A stretch of 64,000 nt of DNA from Rhytidiadelphus loreus (lineage: Eukaryota > Streptophyta > Bryopsida > Hypnales > Hylocomiaceae). Positions 11,225 to 22,733 of this stretch are shown here, piece after piece. Below the pieces are notes generated by a model. That model saw nothing but the letters and a program-made list of their open reading frames with translations, was not told the origin of the DNA and made no database searches. The stretch covers positions 24,867,001-24,931,000 of the forward strand of contig OX344765.1 of NCBI GenBank assembly GCA_947034895.1, written 5' to 3'. The position numbers were made by a program, and so were the translations under genes. Positions within the stretch are counted from its first letter, which is position 1, and each line of letters begins with the position of its first letter.

Positions 11225-12819
11225 GTAAGGCTAATTTTAGTCCATGCCTAAGTATCTCGATCGATCTGTGTCTGCAGTACTACTTTAGTTAATTAAAGGC
11301 TTGCAGGTGCCTCCCACAGTGCAAATTATGCAATCGATCAACTGACCACAATTACTTCATTGTTAGCTCTGCTAGTGCGGAAGACGTTGTTATCATATCA
11401 ATGTGTGTTTTGCATCCCATGAAATATCGAAAATCAGTCATAGAATTTCCCAGCTGCTGGTCACATAACTGCATGATGATTTTCCCAGATGGTGTCAAGT
11501 TTCTGGTACAATAAAACTTGCTCTGTAAGTGACAGGTCTTCTTTACTCTTTCCAAGAATTAAGTGTCTTGTTTTCATTTGTGCAGGTCGGGGTGGGATGG
11601 AGCCAACACCGAGTCTGCATCTAGCTATGGTAGCTATGCTCTGGCCGGTTGGAGACAAGATGATAGGATATATAAATATATATAGTCAATGTGCATGTAA
11701 CAGAAGATAAATATGTGCTTAATCTGTACCTGAGTTTATGTTTAGCTTTCGCGAAGAAGCATTTCCGTTTCGTATAAATGTAAGCTCTGTTGATAATTCG
11801 GTTCAAGACGATCGAGCTAGGTGGCATAATTAGCCCGATGTGTGCACTCCATTTGAACAGAAGGGCACTTCAGCTAGTAGCTCAATGCTAGAAGGGTTGT
11901 GAGTTGATGGGGTAGTTTGGGAAATAAAGAGGCGAATGCATGCTGCCGGCCAGTGTGTATTTATGTCGCCTCCTATTGAATCATGTTGAGAGATCATCTC
12001 ACAATTCAATGTTTGCAACGACTTTTCAGGCTCCGACTCTCATCTAGGCTCAAAGAATCTCTGTTTGGTTTTCGTACTGGCTAGTTCTTTTCCGGGTCTT
12101 TGTGATAAATTAATCTCAATGGTTCACTTGCAAATGCACATTCGAGCTAGTCGATCATGCAACACTTGAGCTTCGCATTGTAACGCATGCAATGCATGCC
12201 GATAACTACTGTAGATATTTCTCTGAAGATTTGAGCACAAGTACAGAATATGCTAACTGCTGCACTTCCACTGACATAGTAGACACAAAAACGGCGCTCT
12301 CAAAGAAAATCATATGTACACGTACTGAATGACTGGAACAGTAATTACAAATCCGACAGCCTGTTTATAACATAGAGATGGAGTATACTCGGGCCTCTCT
12401 ACTGTGGTACAGCACTCAACTTAGAACGACATTAATTATGTTGTAATAACGCTTTCGAACATCAGCATCGAAGTTGTTTTGACGCGGCCTACAGCAGTGT
12501 TGAAATTATAGAATAGTACTTGCGAACGTTGTGCTATCAGTTGTGTACACAAAAGGATTCTCAAGATATACACGAAAATTGGGTGCAATTACAGAGTGTC
12601 ATTACAGAGGGTTGGGCGATTTCATGCCGAGAACAGACTTAGACCGTACAAACCAAGGTTAAGTCGACGGCTGAGGGGTCTATGGGATGTCAGTCTGGAG
12701 AACTGATTAAGGCATCAAATATGCACTTCCAGACTCGCTAAGTTACGTATGTACGAGTCACAAGATGTGAGCCCTCTCCTTCGCAATCGTGAAGTGTGTT
12801 AAAAATCAAGTGAAAGCGC
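11225..12819. other. Intergenic, including the 3' regions of both neighbours
   Basis: No further gene is recognised between the secreted-protein gene and the convergent HMA gene. Composition is balanced rather than AT-rich, so untranslated regions may be included. Confidence 0.4.
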
Positions 12820-13877
12820 TTAGCCTCGCCTATTGCGACCCTTCTTCCCCGGTGTCGCCGGTGTCTTGTCCATTAGTCCTTGCGTGTCCGATTCGTATGC
12901 AATTTCGACCGGTGGGAGGTTGGGTTCGTTCAGAATCTCGCCATCGCCGTCATCGTACTCAACGAGCTCCTCGCTTTCGATTTTCCTATGGTTCTTCTGT
13001 TTCTTGGCACTGCCATTGCCACCGCTTTCGGCGGCCTTCTTCTTTCCTCCCACCACTTCTTCCACAGCTGGTTCGGCCTTTGGGGCAGCTTCAGGTTGTG
13101 GCCAAAACTCTGCTGTCTTGCCTGCGCGCAACACCTTGTCTAACACGGCTTGAGGTTTCGCGGTGCCGTAGACGGTCACCTTCGAATTCTTCTGGTCAAT
13201 ATGAAAGGATTCCACGCCTGGAGCCACGATTTTAGCAATGATTTAGAGGGTTAGAGGTACACTGCAGGTAGTGACCCCAGCTAAAGAGCAACAACATGTG
13301 CGTTGAGCGTGGGGCCGGTGGTAGATGGCCAAATTCTAGTTTATTTTTTATTAGCAATTGCAAGGGGATTCCAATGCATCAAAGTCTATCCTGTCGGGAT
13401 TCTGTACACTAAAGTCAGAGGGGTTCAAAGTTAGATTGATACAAAACCTGAAATCAAGGCAAATTTTCAAAACATTATCTACTCATCGTGCAAAAATTTG
13501 GGTGTTAAAATCAGGTGTGTGTGTAATGGGTACTTTCTTTTAGAGGTTCTAGGGTTTAGGTCGGATAAGAAAACTAGCAGAATGAAAGAATGAGATGCGC
13601 TCGCGATGTTGACTAATTCCCTCAAACAGGGTGCAAGAACTATGCAATGTTCATATCTTTGCTGCTAGATTTACCTTCTAGTCTTCGAAGGTGCCGCTTC
13701 ACTTTGGAGACGCATCCATCGCAGTGCAGAAGAACCTTGAGCACCGTGGTCTGCGAGAGGGGAGAAAGGTGTCAGCATACTGAGACTTCTAGATGCAAGT
13801 AGACGAAAATTCAGAGGTTCGAAACCACGCTGGTAAAGAGTTTGACGAGTTCGTCATATTAGACATACCTCAGGCAT
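12820..13877 (-). CDS. Heavy-metal-associated (HMA) domain protein, three exons
   Basis: Exons on the minus strand are 13877-13869, 13750-13675 and 13217-12820. All borders are GT/AG and the sum is 483 bases, exactly 160 codons plus stop. The protein begins MPETTVLKVLLHCDGC. The CxxC metal site is CDGC in a beta-alpha-beta HMA fold (residues 4-70), as in copper chaperones and plant HIPP/HPP proteins. Such domains bind Cu(I), Zn or Cd. The second half (about residues 75-160) is low-complexity and charged: a KKQKNHRKIESEE basic/acidic region and the tail TPATPGKKGRNRRG. There is no CaaX box, so it is an HPP-type rather than an isoprenylated HIPP. The start codon and tiny first exon fit the usual layout of this family. 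Confidence 0.93.
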
Positions 13878-16074
13878 GATGCTTAGCGGAGATGGAACGC
13901 AGTGTTAAGTTTAGACTATTGAGAGTGAGGTTTCCGCTACAAAAGTGGAATCTGAACATGCACAGACGAAGTATTAAGATAATTATCTACTGTATAATGT
14001 TTCAGCAGCAAGTATCAGAGAACACAGGATATCCGCAACTCCTAAGCAGAGATCAAAAGTCCTCATTTAGCTTTCAGGACAGACAAATTCTCATTTCAAT
14101 CGCAAATTCCAGCATTGCGAAACGACGATCACATTTTGTTCAGTACCAATCCCTCGACCACTGCGCATTGTTCGAAACTAATGATCAGAAACTATATTAT
14201 TGCAATACATCAGATGATCAAATGAAAAAAATGAAAAAATGACACTCAGAAAAAACTGCAATTCGAAAAGACGAACCTCAGGAGAAAATCAACTGGAGCA
14301 TGGAAACTCTCGAGCAGAATAAAACAAGTGCGACAACAACCAATGAGCACAGCTCCGAAAGCAATAGCTAACAATTCACGAACTCTCAGTTGCAATCAAT
14401 TTGTTATTGACGGACTCTACACAAACCTAAAGGACAAACGGAAAACGCCCATCTCTGCAAATCTAAAAGGAAATTCTCTAAGAAATGTGTGCAGCGCAAA
14501 TGCAGTTGAGTGAGGAATTGGCACACACTTCAATGAAGCAATCCGACAGAGAATGCGAGCTATTTATGCCAGTCGAACACAATTATTCCAGGTCCTCTCT
14601 TATAGAATCAACAATTCAATATTGAACGTCGCAGAGCGAATCAAGAACACTCGGAGCGGCATCCAACGCACAGGATGAAATCGAAAAGCAGGGGAAAAGC
14701 ACTTCCGACATCCCTCCAAGACATTTGTTGAAAAGATTGAATCCAAACGGACAAAAATGTGCATGGATGGCGCATCAATCGGCGCATTCAGACTACCATT
14801 CTTTAATAAGGAAAGAATCATTACGGCGGCGAACGAGTTTCCGTTAAGAGATCCAGGAGCGCATTGAATTAAGTTAACCTAAATGAGCCGCGATCAACTT
14901 CAATAAGTGCGCAACGATTGCTAATTTTGCGATTCCCTCAAGAAATGGCAACTCCGAAATGAAGAGCACTCAAAACATGGCCAACGGCTCTCTCTATATT
15001 TGTAACACTGTAGCACCTGCCCTCGCTGATGAAGCCTGAATAGACATGGTCGTTACAAAATTACACAGCATTATTACATGCTGCAATTCTGATCGTAGCT
15101 TTGAATTTCGGAGAATCTTTCAATTGCAATACTCTCTCTTTGTTCTCGCTCACTGTAGCAGGTGGATTTCACGCTGACATGTCCACATTGGCCACAATTT
15201 CTTGAGTTTACTCCATTTAGGGTTTTGTGAATGGCAATAATTGAAGCTCCTCACGATCGCAACATTGGTTAGATTCTGCCAATTCCGACATTTTCAATGA
15301 GACATAATCAACTTGGAATTTGATCTCGTCTGCCGAAATCCATGCACAGGATGTCACTATAAGAATTTGATCTCGCCCTAAACCAAGGATCGTGAAGGAC
15401 TTGGTCAACAGGTTGGAGAATCAATAGCCTAGATGTCAATCTCCCTCGGGCGTAAATGCTCTGACTAGCAATGCTTCTGAATCCATTGCAAATTAATGAT
15501 GATAATTTAAAATCTAAAAGCTGTCTTGCCCAGAAACACAGGTGAGATTCTTCGTGATTCTCGCATCAGGGCAAACGAGGTTAGGGGGTAAGTTACCTGC
15601 AGGAAGTCGAAGCGCGTGAGAGCTGCGATGATCACGAGAAGCGCACGCAACAGCAACCGACCTGCTGTTGTGTTACGCAACTTGAGGCTTTCAAAGCTTG
15701 CTCATCAAACCAGCGGATGAGAGGCCTTCTGGTTTCATCTATCAAAAAGCACCAAGACGGCGACCACTAATAAAATTATTGGTGACACGATATATTCACT
15801 TTTTGAGTTACATACACACTTTTCAACAAAATTTGGAGATTCCATACGTATGTAATGTAGAAATGAAAAAAATATATGGTGAAAAATATTACTTTGGGAG
15901 CACCAAAAGTAGAGAATTACATTAAAATGGTGCAATTTGGCCCCCATGGTGTCAAAGAAAAAGGGTTGTGCACTGTGTGGGATAGAAGTGAAATACCAAG
16001 GATTCTCAAGTAATCATTCTCCTTAATGGAATTAAAAACAATCACCTTGGAGTATTTTAAATTTAGCCCTTATA
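13878..16074. other. Intergenic, upstream of the HMA gene
   Basis: No domain or repeat is recognised. Open stretches of 60-116 codons on both strands look like chance. The 5' leader and promoter of the HMA gene must lie in its left part. Confidence 0.4.
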
Positions 16075-17300
16075 CACTAAAAGAATCCTATGTTTTGGGG
16101 GATGTTTGGAATCAGCCATGTGGACATTGTGGGTGATAGCTACGCTTGTTAGTGTAGATGTCCAAAAGATTGCGTCAAGATTAATAGGACAAAAACATCC
16201 CAAATGGCACCTTGATGTTTAGATGTTTTTGAGCTAATATCCATAGAAATATGGTTTTTGAGGGTGATAAAATCTTGCAATGTTATTGCCATCTTAGTGC
16301 CATGTGGGCAAGGAGAGCCACATAGGAATTTTTTTCTCCAACCTATCCATGGTGTGGTAGTAGGAAAAGTGACATGGTATCCAATGAGCATGACATGGCA
16401 TGCCCAATTAGCACACTTTTATGTCGTCTAAGAATTTCAATATTGTTTTTTGAGACATTAACTTAGACGTCCAAACGTTTTCTAAAACATCAATTGGTAT
16501 ATATTGTGCCTACAAAACAATGTCAACGAAAAATAATTATTTAAGAGAAAGTATAAAATAAAATAAACAAGAAAATTGTCAAATTTAACAAGAATTAAAG
16601 AGAATTTACCATCTACCATCAAGAGAATTTTTGATGGTGAACTAAAGGAATTACTTCATTGATAGTTAGTGAGAATGAAGGGTGAAGGATGAAGAGGACA
16701 TTCTCATAATGAAATCCATTGTCCATCATGAATCCATAAAGGATATGGGATAATTTGAAGATGAGATCTTGACCGTTGGATATTTGGATGTTGTTTTAGA
16801 CATTTGAACATTATTTCAGAAATTCTACTTTGAACACAATCCTTGCTTTACACGTCCCATATGGATTGTTTTACATCCTACCACCACACTTGTATAAAGA
16901 CATTATCTTTTCATCTATAGTGTACATCTATCCATATCCTTTTTTTTGCAAAGTATGCCACATAATTGCCCTTCCCTTGTATTTTTTACATCTAGTCAGC
17001 ATTTTACTACAATCCACAATAATTTTCTCAAATTTACTTGCAATCAAAATAGGTGTGCTTGCTAACATGTGAGTATTATGTTTTTTTGGATGTTTCAAAA
17101 ACATTATTGTGTTTGTTCATGTCAAATAAAACATCAACATCAATGATAGCATCAACTTGTTTTTACAGTAATTTGCCAATGTTCTACGCAACATTCACAA
17201 AAATTTGTTTTGGAGGGCCATCCACCCTCTGACATCTTGATGTTTTGTAAAACATGAATGTCTTTGGATAACATTAAAAAAAAAACTTTTCTTCTAGTAG
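16075..17300. mobile_element. Possible CACTA-like element, degraded
   Basis: The left end CACTAAAAGAATCC and the right end TTTTCTTCTAGTAG resemble the CACTA...TAGTG inverted termini of En/Spm-type elements. The interior shares the TTAGACGTC/GATGTTT motifs with the segment after 57970. No transposase is seen. The right terminus is imperfect and no clear target duplication was found. Confidence 0.35.
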
Positions 17301-17365
17301 TATGTCATAAAAGGCTAAATTTGACTCCTTTCTATTGATATCTCTAGCAATTATCAATAAACCAT

Positions 17366-18569
17366 TTAACCCCTAAAGGACCAAGGCCATTCTTTTGTCA
17401 AAAACTACTCAAAATTGCCAATTCTGTTGCATTCATCCAAAAAAAAAAAAAAAATACTTGTTTTTAGAATCTAACCATATGATCTTGTACTTTACTAGTT
17501 GAGGATCATGTGATAAAAATTTCATGGAGTTTGACCATACAGATTCGAAGATATTAGCATTCAAAGTTGAAAAAGGAAAGTTTTTTTGAACACATTAGAT
17601 GGGATTCAACCATCGGGGAGGGCTGTGAGTTCCCCAGTTGAAACCACTCTGAAACCCGCCGATACCCGCCTGTGCTACCCTAGCCAAGCAACTACCAGGT
17701 CAAAGTTTTTGAAGGAAAAAAAAAAAAAAAAAAAATACTTTGTTTTTCATTTTAAGGACTGAAAATTTTATTTTATTTTATTTTTATCTTTCTTGAAAAA
17801 GAAAAAGAAAACTACCGTCGTGTTCGATGGGGTTCCCGGGGAGCGGCACCAAAACGGCCCTCCAAACCCCCAAAATCCCATCTAATGCTGGCCTGCAATT
17901 TCAGATGACTTTGAATGCCATTTGTGGAAAAAATTTGCACCATGGACTTTGAATTTAAAATTTTTGTGTTGAAGAATTGAGTTGAAAGTCTAGAAATTTT
18001 TTTACATTCTTTAAAAAATTGTTAAGTAGAAGTAGGTGCAAGATTGAAAGAAAAACTAAATTGCTAATAGCTCTAAAATGGTATTGAAACACAATAATCT
18101 CAACGGTGAGATTGTTCTAAATAAAAAACTTAACCTTGTCAAACAATTTTTTTTGAAAAATTGTGAAAATTGCATTCAAAATTGCACATAAGTTTATGTT
18201 TTCAAGAAGATGCTCAAATTGCCCAAAAAACAAGATTGTTCATAATTTTCACATTACTAATCCAAATGGAATGAATCAAAGCTTCACATGTAGACAAAAA
18301 TATGATCTTCAAGAAGAAGAAAAATTAAAAAGTTAATTTAAAATTTTTGTAGATTTATTTTTCTGCCCGGTGACATGAAAATTATGTTTAAGATGCCATA
18401 ACTTTTGTTCCTAGGCACCAATTGAAATAAAATTTATATTCCCACAAAGCTAATAAGTTTTCCTATTTTATGAGAGAGTTTCAAAAAGTTTCACTAAAAA
18501 TTGAAATCATAGGAACCTGCCCGAAATCCATTTTCTCCCTCGAGAGGACAATGGTCCTTTAGGGGTTAA
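17366..18569. mobile_element. TTAA-flanked inverted-repeat element, family 2, with nested insertion
   Basis: TTAA at 17366-17369 and 18566-18569, with inverted ends CCCCTAAAGGACCA and TGGTCCTTTAGGGG. It is the reverse orientation of the 19647-20576 copy. Its extra length is explained by a nested element at 17593-17887. Non-coding and AT-rich. Confidence 0.88.
17593..17887. mobile_element. Nested 295-bp MITE inside the family 2 element
   Basis: Perfect 13-bp inverted ends CATTAGATGGGAT and ATCCCATCTAATG. The body includes two GC-rich patches and a 20-base A run. The sister element at 19647-20576 lacks it: there the reverse complement reads GAACACTAGCCTGCAAT across the insertion point. The target duplication is not clear because the flanks have diverged. 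Confidence 0.8.
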
Positions 18570-19646
18570 GAAGCTTGAATAAAGGTGACAAAATGTACCA
18601 ATACAAAGAAAAACCATAATCTAGGATATTCTTGAATTATAGAAATGTATTTTAAAAGATAATATTATCAATTATTAGATTTTAAAGTTAACCATTTTGT
18701 TATTTTAATCTTAAACTATTTCTTTTCTATTAAGTTATGAACACAACTTTTAACCAAATAAAGGTAAAGAGAATGAAACTATGGTATTGCAACATTTGCT
18801 ACAAGAATATTCACAACCAAACTACATGACTTTTTCAAGTTACTTTCATTGTCAAGAAACATTATAATTGCCCATAATATTGAAGACTAAGGTCATAAAG
18901 TCATAATTCCATCCTCCTTACAATCATTCTAAGAATCACAAATCTCAAAGTTTTAACAATCTTGATTTGATTAGGAAAGATAAGATAGTGTTCAATGACC
19001 AATTTAAGATCCTAGTTTTTGACCAACTATCCCAAAATAAGTCACCATTACAAATCATCAACTTAAATCATGTGTACCTTTCCCTGATTGGCTACCACTT
19101 TATTCCAATCTTGTAGTAATTTTTCCATTGGTAGAGTAAGGTATGCAAATTGATATCCATAATGGACCCTCTCGAGTGCAAATGTCCAACCAAGACACAA
19201 TTGGGAGAGACTACAATGGACATGCTTTCCTTGTGGCATAATGCAATCTTTTTCTGAAGATTTTTTTATAGGACCTTGAATGAATATATTTATGGTAGAA
19301 GTACCTATTTTGGACAATCTCCATCATGACTTTTTAGGGTGACCTATTGTAGACAATAGGTCGATGCATTATTCATTGAAAAAAATTCTTTGTCTGTACC
19401 TTCTTGTCTATTCATCTCTCTTTCCTCCTTGCAAAGGAAGAAGTGCCAAAGCTAACTAGAATAGGTGAGTCTATGAAACCAAAATGGATCCAACTAAAAA
19501 ATCCCGCAAAAAATCCACATTTATATTGAATAAAATGTTCATTCCTCAAGTAAATTTTTTTTTTTTTCATTTTCCCTCATCCTTATGTTTGCACACATTA
19601 AGCTGAGTTTCTCAACGAGTTTTCCATATCACACAAGCTGAAATGC
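18570..19646. other. AT-rich intergenic sequence
   Basis: Nothing is recognised between two elements of the same family. Confidence 0.5.
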
Positions 19647-20576
19647 TTAACCCCTAAAGGACCATTGTCCCCTCGGGGGACAAAATGGATTTCGGGCAAG
19701 TTCCTATAATCTCAATTTTCAATTAATTTTCTTGAAACTTTCTCATAAGATAGGAAAACTTATGATCTTTGTGGGAATACAAATTTTATTTCAATTGGTG
19801 CCCAGGAGCAAAAGTTATGGCATCTTAAACATAATTTACACGTCACCGGGCCGAAAAATAAATCTACAAAAATTTGAAATTAATTTTTTAATTTTTTTCT
19901 TCTTAAAGATCATATTTTTGTCTACATGTGAAGCTTTGATTCATTTCATTTGGATTAGTAATGTGAAAGTTATGAACAATCTTGTTTTTTGGGCAATTTG
20001 AGCATCTTCTTGAAAAAATAACTTATAGGATTCAATTCTGAATGCAATTTTCACAATTTTTCAACAAAAATTGTTTGAAAAGGTTAAGTTCTCTATTTAG
20101 AACAATCTCACCATTGAGATTATTGTGTTTCAATCCCATTTTAGAGCTATTAACGGTTTAGTTTTTCTTTCAATCTTGGACCTACTTCTACTAAATAATT
20201 TTTTAAAGAATGAAAATCAATCGCGTTTTAAAAAAAAAATCCTCTAGACTTCCAACTCAATTATTCAACATAAAATTTTTAAAATTCAAGGTCCATGGTG
20301 TAAATTTTTTTCCCAAATGGCATTCAAAGTCATCTGAAATTGCAGGCTAGTGTTCAAAAAAACTTTCTTTTTTCAACTTTGAATGCTAATATCTTCCAAT
20401 CTGTACGATCAAACTCCATGAAATTTTTACCACATGATACTAGACTAGTAAAGTACAAGATCCTACGGTTAGATTATAAAAAAAGTATTTTTTTTGTTTT
20501 TTTGGATGAATGCAGCAAAAATGGCAGTTTTGAGTAGTTTTTGACAGAAGAACGGCCCTGGTCCTTTAGGGGTTAA
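19647..20576. mobile_element. TTAA-flanked inverted-repeat element, family 2
   Basis: TTAA at 19647-19650 and 20573-20576, with ends CCCCTAAAGGACCA and GGTCCTTTAGGGG. The 930-bp body aligns in reverse with 17366-18569 and directly with 43779-44673. It serves as the empty-site reference for the nested insertion at 17593. Confidence 0.88.
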
Positions 20577-20696
20577 GTTATCAGGTATAGGTACTTCTAC
20601 TTAGTGTATGCTGGTTCCAAGATACGGTAATGTTGAATAGCTGCAGTGGCCAAGGCCTTGTTACTGGACGGCAGAACATGACCAAGATATGAAATG

Positions 20697-20703
20697 ACGT
20701 GGC
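20697..20703 (+). promoter_or_regulatory. ABRE core upstream of the dehydrin-like gene
   Basis: ACGTGGC, the ABA-responsive element core bound by bZIP (ABF/ABI5-type) factors, lies 619 bp upstream of the start codon. A second copy is at 20945. Confidence 0.55.
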
Positions 20704-20944
20704 ACGCGAAATCGGAAACGCGGCGTTCTTACGATGGGATTCATGGAAAGACCACAATTTCTAGACCAGAACATAGAAAATTGGATATCGAAATGACGGT
20801 TGACGGGGTCGTATGGGTCGGTGGGTCGGTGGGTCCTGGCGGGTCTTCCAGAATCCAGAAAGCCCTAATTACAATGGGGGTTCTTGCCTCGAAAATGATA
20901 CATCGCCTCACTCAGCAAAATTCGTCGCGCCCTGAGTGGGACTT

Positions 20945-20951
20945 ACGTGGC
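20945..20951 (+). promoter_or_regulatory. Second ABRE core upstream of the dehydrin-like gene
   Basis: ACGTGGC in TTACGTGGCACC, 371 bp before the ATG. Paired ABREs are usual at ABA- and desiccation-induced LEA genes, so induction by drying or ABA is a reasonable inference. Confidence 0.6.
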
Positions 20952-21321
20952 ACCTGCCAAGAAAAGATTACAAGACTCATTCCATCATCTCAACAGCAGA
21001 TGTGCTGCTCTTGTCGGCCTCATTGCGCGTGATGCTGAAAGCAAGTTTTGCATAAAATCTCTGTAGTGGATGATGCTACATAAGTTTGCCACAAAATCTT
21101 CTCTCCAAGCCAGCTATTGCTTTCACCTTGTGTACTGTAGTTCACCAATTTTGCTGCTTGGCAGTGTCATACTTGAGAGCCAGGAATCGATTGATCGAGT
21201 GGGCTGTCCTTTAGGGTACGAAATCGCTGCAGATTGAATTCTACCTGTTGTTTGTTGAGTTTGAAGGGACTTACTCATATTGATTGAGCTCGTGAAGTTG
21301 AGGGAGACGAAAAATCTGAAC

Positions 21322-21885
21322 ATGGCTGATGCTGATGTCGCTTTCAATGAAGAGAGAGGATTGGGCCAGCCTGGGGGGTCGAGTGCAGTACCTGCAGCAG
21401 GTGTGCACACGGAGCAGCCCGAGCGAGAATTGAAACCCGGAAATCCGAACTTGACTGGAGCTGCATCTCCGGGACCTAAGAAAGGGGTGGTGGACAAAGT
21501 GAAGGATCTTTTCGACGGCGTGAAGAAGGGGCACCACAACAATACCGGATCGGCAGTTGGGTCTGGAGTCGGATACTCACCTGATTCGAGCCCGTATGGA
21601 ACTGCCGCTGACAATCAGGAGTTCGCTGGTCATGCTTTGGACCCCACAGCTCCGCCAGCAGGGAACACTTTCAGACAACAGGGTGTCGGATCACCAGGTC
21701 CCTGGCCGCATCCCACCAATCCCAGACATACCCACGCTCAGGGCGGGGCTACCCTAACTGGCGAGCACAGCAACCTGCACCCAGGCCCCCAAGACGACGG
21801 TGTCAAGAAGGAGGGATTCTTGTCCAAGATCAAGGACAAATTGCATAGCCCCAGAAGCCCCAAGAGTCCCAAGAGCAACCAGTGA
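21322..21885 (+). CDS. Dehydrin-like LEA protein, 187 aa
   Basis: The ATG at 21322 (MADADVAF) is chosen over the in-frame upstream ATG at 21280 because hydrophilic composition starts there. The protein is Gly/Pro/His/Lys-rich and has no membrane segment. Two K-segment-like amphipathic stretches are visible: KKGVVDKVKDLF (residues 53-64) and KKEGFLSKIKDKL (162-174), matching the degenerate Lys-rich core of dehydrins. The tail SPRSPKSPKS offers several SP phosphorylation-type sites. Between the K-like segments lie Gly/Pro-rich spacers with HH and HTH metal-binding-type histidines. Dehydrins are disordered proteins that protect membranes and enzymes during drying and cold. Two ABRE cores lie upstream. 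Its K-segments diverge from the seed-plant consensus, so it could also be called a dehydrin-related LEA. Confidence 0.85.
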   Translation: MADADVAFNEERGLGQPGGSSAVPAAGVHTEQPERELKPGNPNLTGAASPGPKKGVVDKVKDLFDGVKKGHHNNTGSAVGSGVGYSPDSSPYGTAADNQEFAGHALDPTAPPAGNTFRQQGVGSPGPWPHPTNPRHTHAQGGATLTGEHSNLHPGPQDDGVKKEGFLSKIKDKLHSPRSPKSPKSNQ

Positions 21886-22733
21886 AGCAGCACAATTCTT
21901 ACCTCATCTGTTCGCCATCCTGCACTGAGATGGGCTCAGTGGTAGCAAACTCATCTGGAGTATGAAGGAGAGAATTCCGCTGGTCTCACATGTTCTTCCT
22001 CGTATTCGTAGATGGACTACTAGTGTCATTTAGAGGCTGTTATATCGAAACTCCACCCCAGGATACAATCTTCTGCTTACCATAGGTTATTGTAAATTGT
22101 GATTCAAGTTTAGATTTGTAAATTAGGAGCCATGGGATACATTGGAATTGATTCTTCAGGTTTTAAGGTAGCTTTCAAGGGCATGTTAGGTTTGATGTCC
22201 ACAAATCATGTTCGATATGGACATAGATTTGTATACTAGTGTGAGAAGTTAATGGAAGGTTCACAGTTGTGAGATTTATTAAGCGAACGACTCAATGTCT
22301 GTGCTGTGACAACCGGATAATCTCATGCATGATTCTATGCATTTGTCTTCTCAGATTCCTATTCTATTCAAAGTGCGCATTTCATAGATGATGGTAGTTT
22401 CCTGATAACCTGGGCATGGACTCAGGACTGTCTTCTCAGGGTCCACTAATGACCGTGCTGAGAAATTCATTGGTGTGGCCTGCTCTGTGCTCCTGATCAT
22501 GTCAAACCATCGACAGATACAAAGGGTCGTACAGTACATTGCTCTTGATCCACTGCAAGGCTGGTATGCACCACCAGACCCCAAAGCATGACGACCAATT
22601 CATCAACTTCCTGGTATGTTAAAGTAAGTTGGCTCCAGATATGGTTAAATTCTCTGTATGAATAGCTCTGTTTGCGATCAAGGTAAATTGCAAATTTGAT
22701 CTTCATGAGAATTCGTCAATTTTCAGTTCTACC
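21886..22733. other. 3' region between the dehydrin-like gene and MTOPVIB (convergent)
   Basis: No gene is recognised. This probably contains the 3' untranslated regions of both convergent genes. Confidence 0.5.

Noticed and set aside
13892..14513. Plus-strand frames upstream of the HMA gene
   Set aside because: No domain, no coding-like composition, and they lie in the expected promoter and leader of a gene on the other strand.
17366..20576. TTTAGGG/CCCTAAA words suggesting telomeric repeats
   Set aside because: They occur once per element end and always as part of the inverted terminus next to TTAA, never in tandem.
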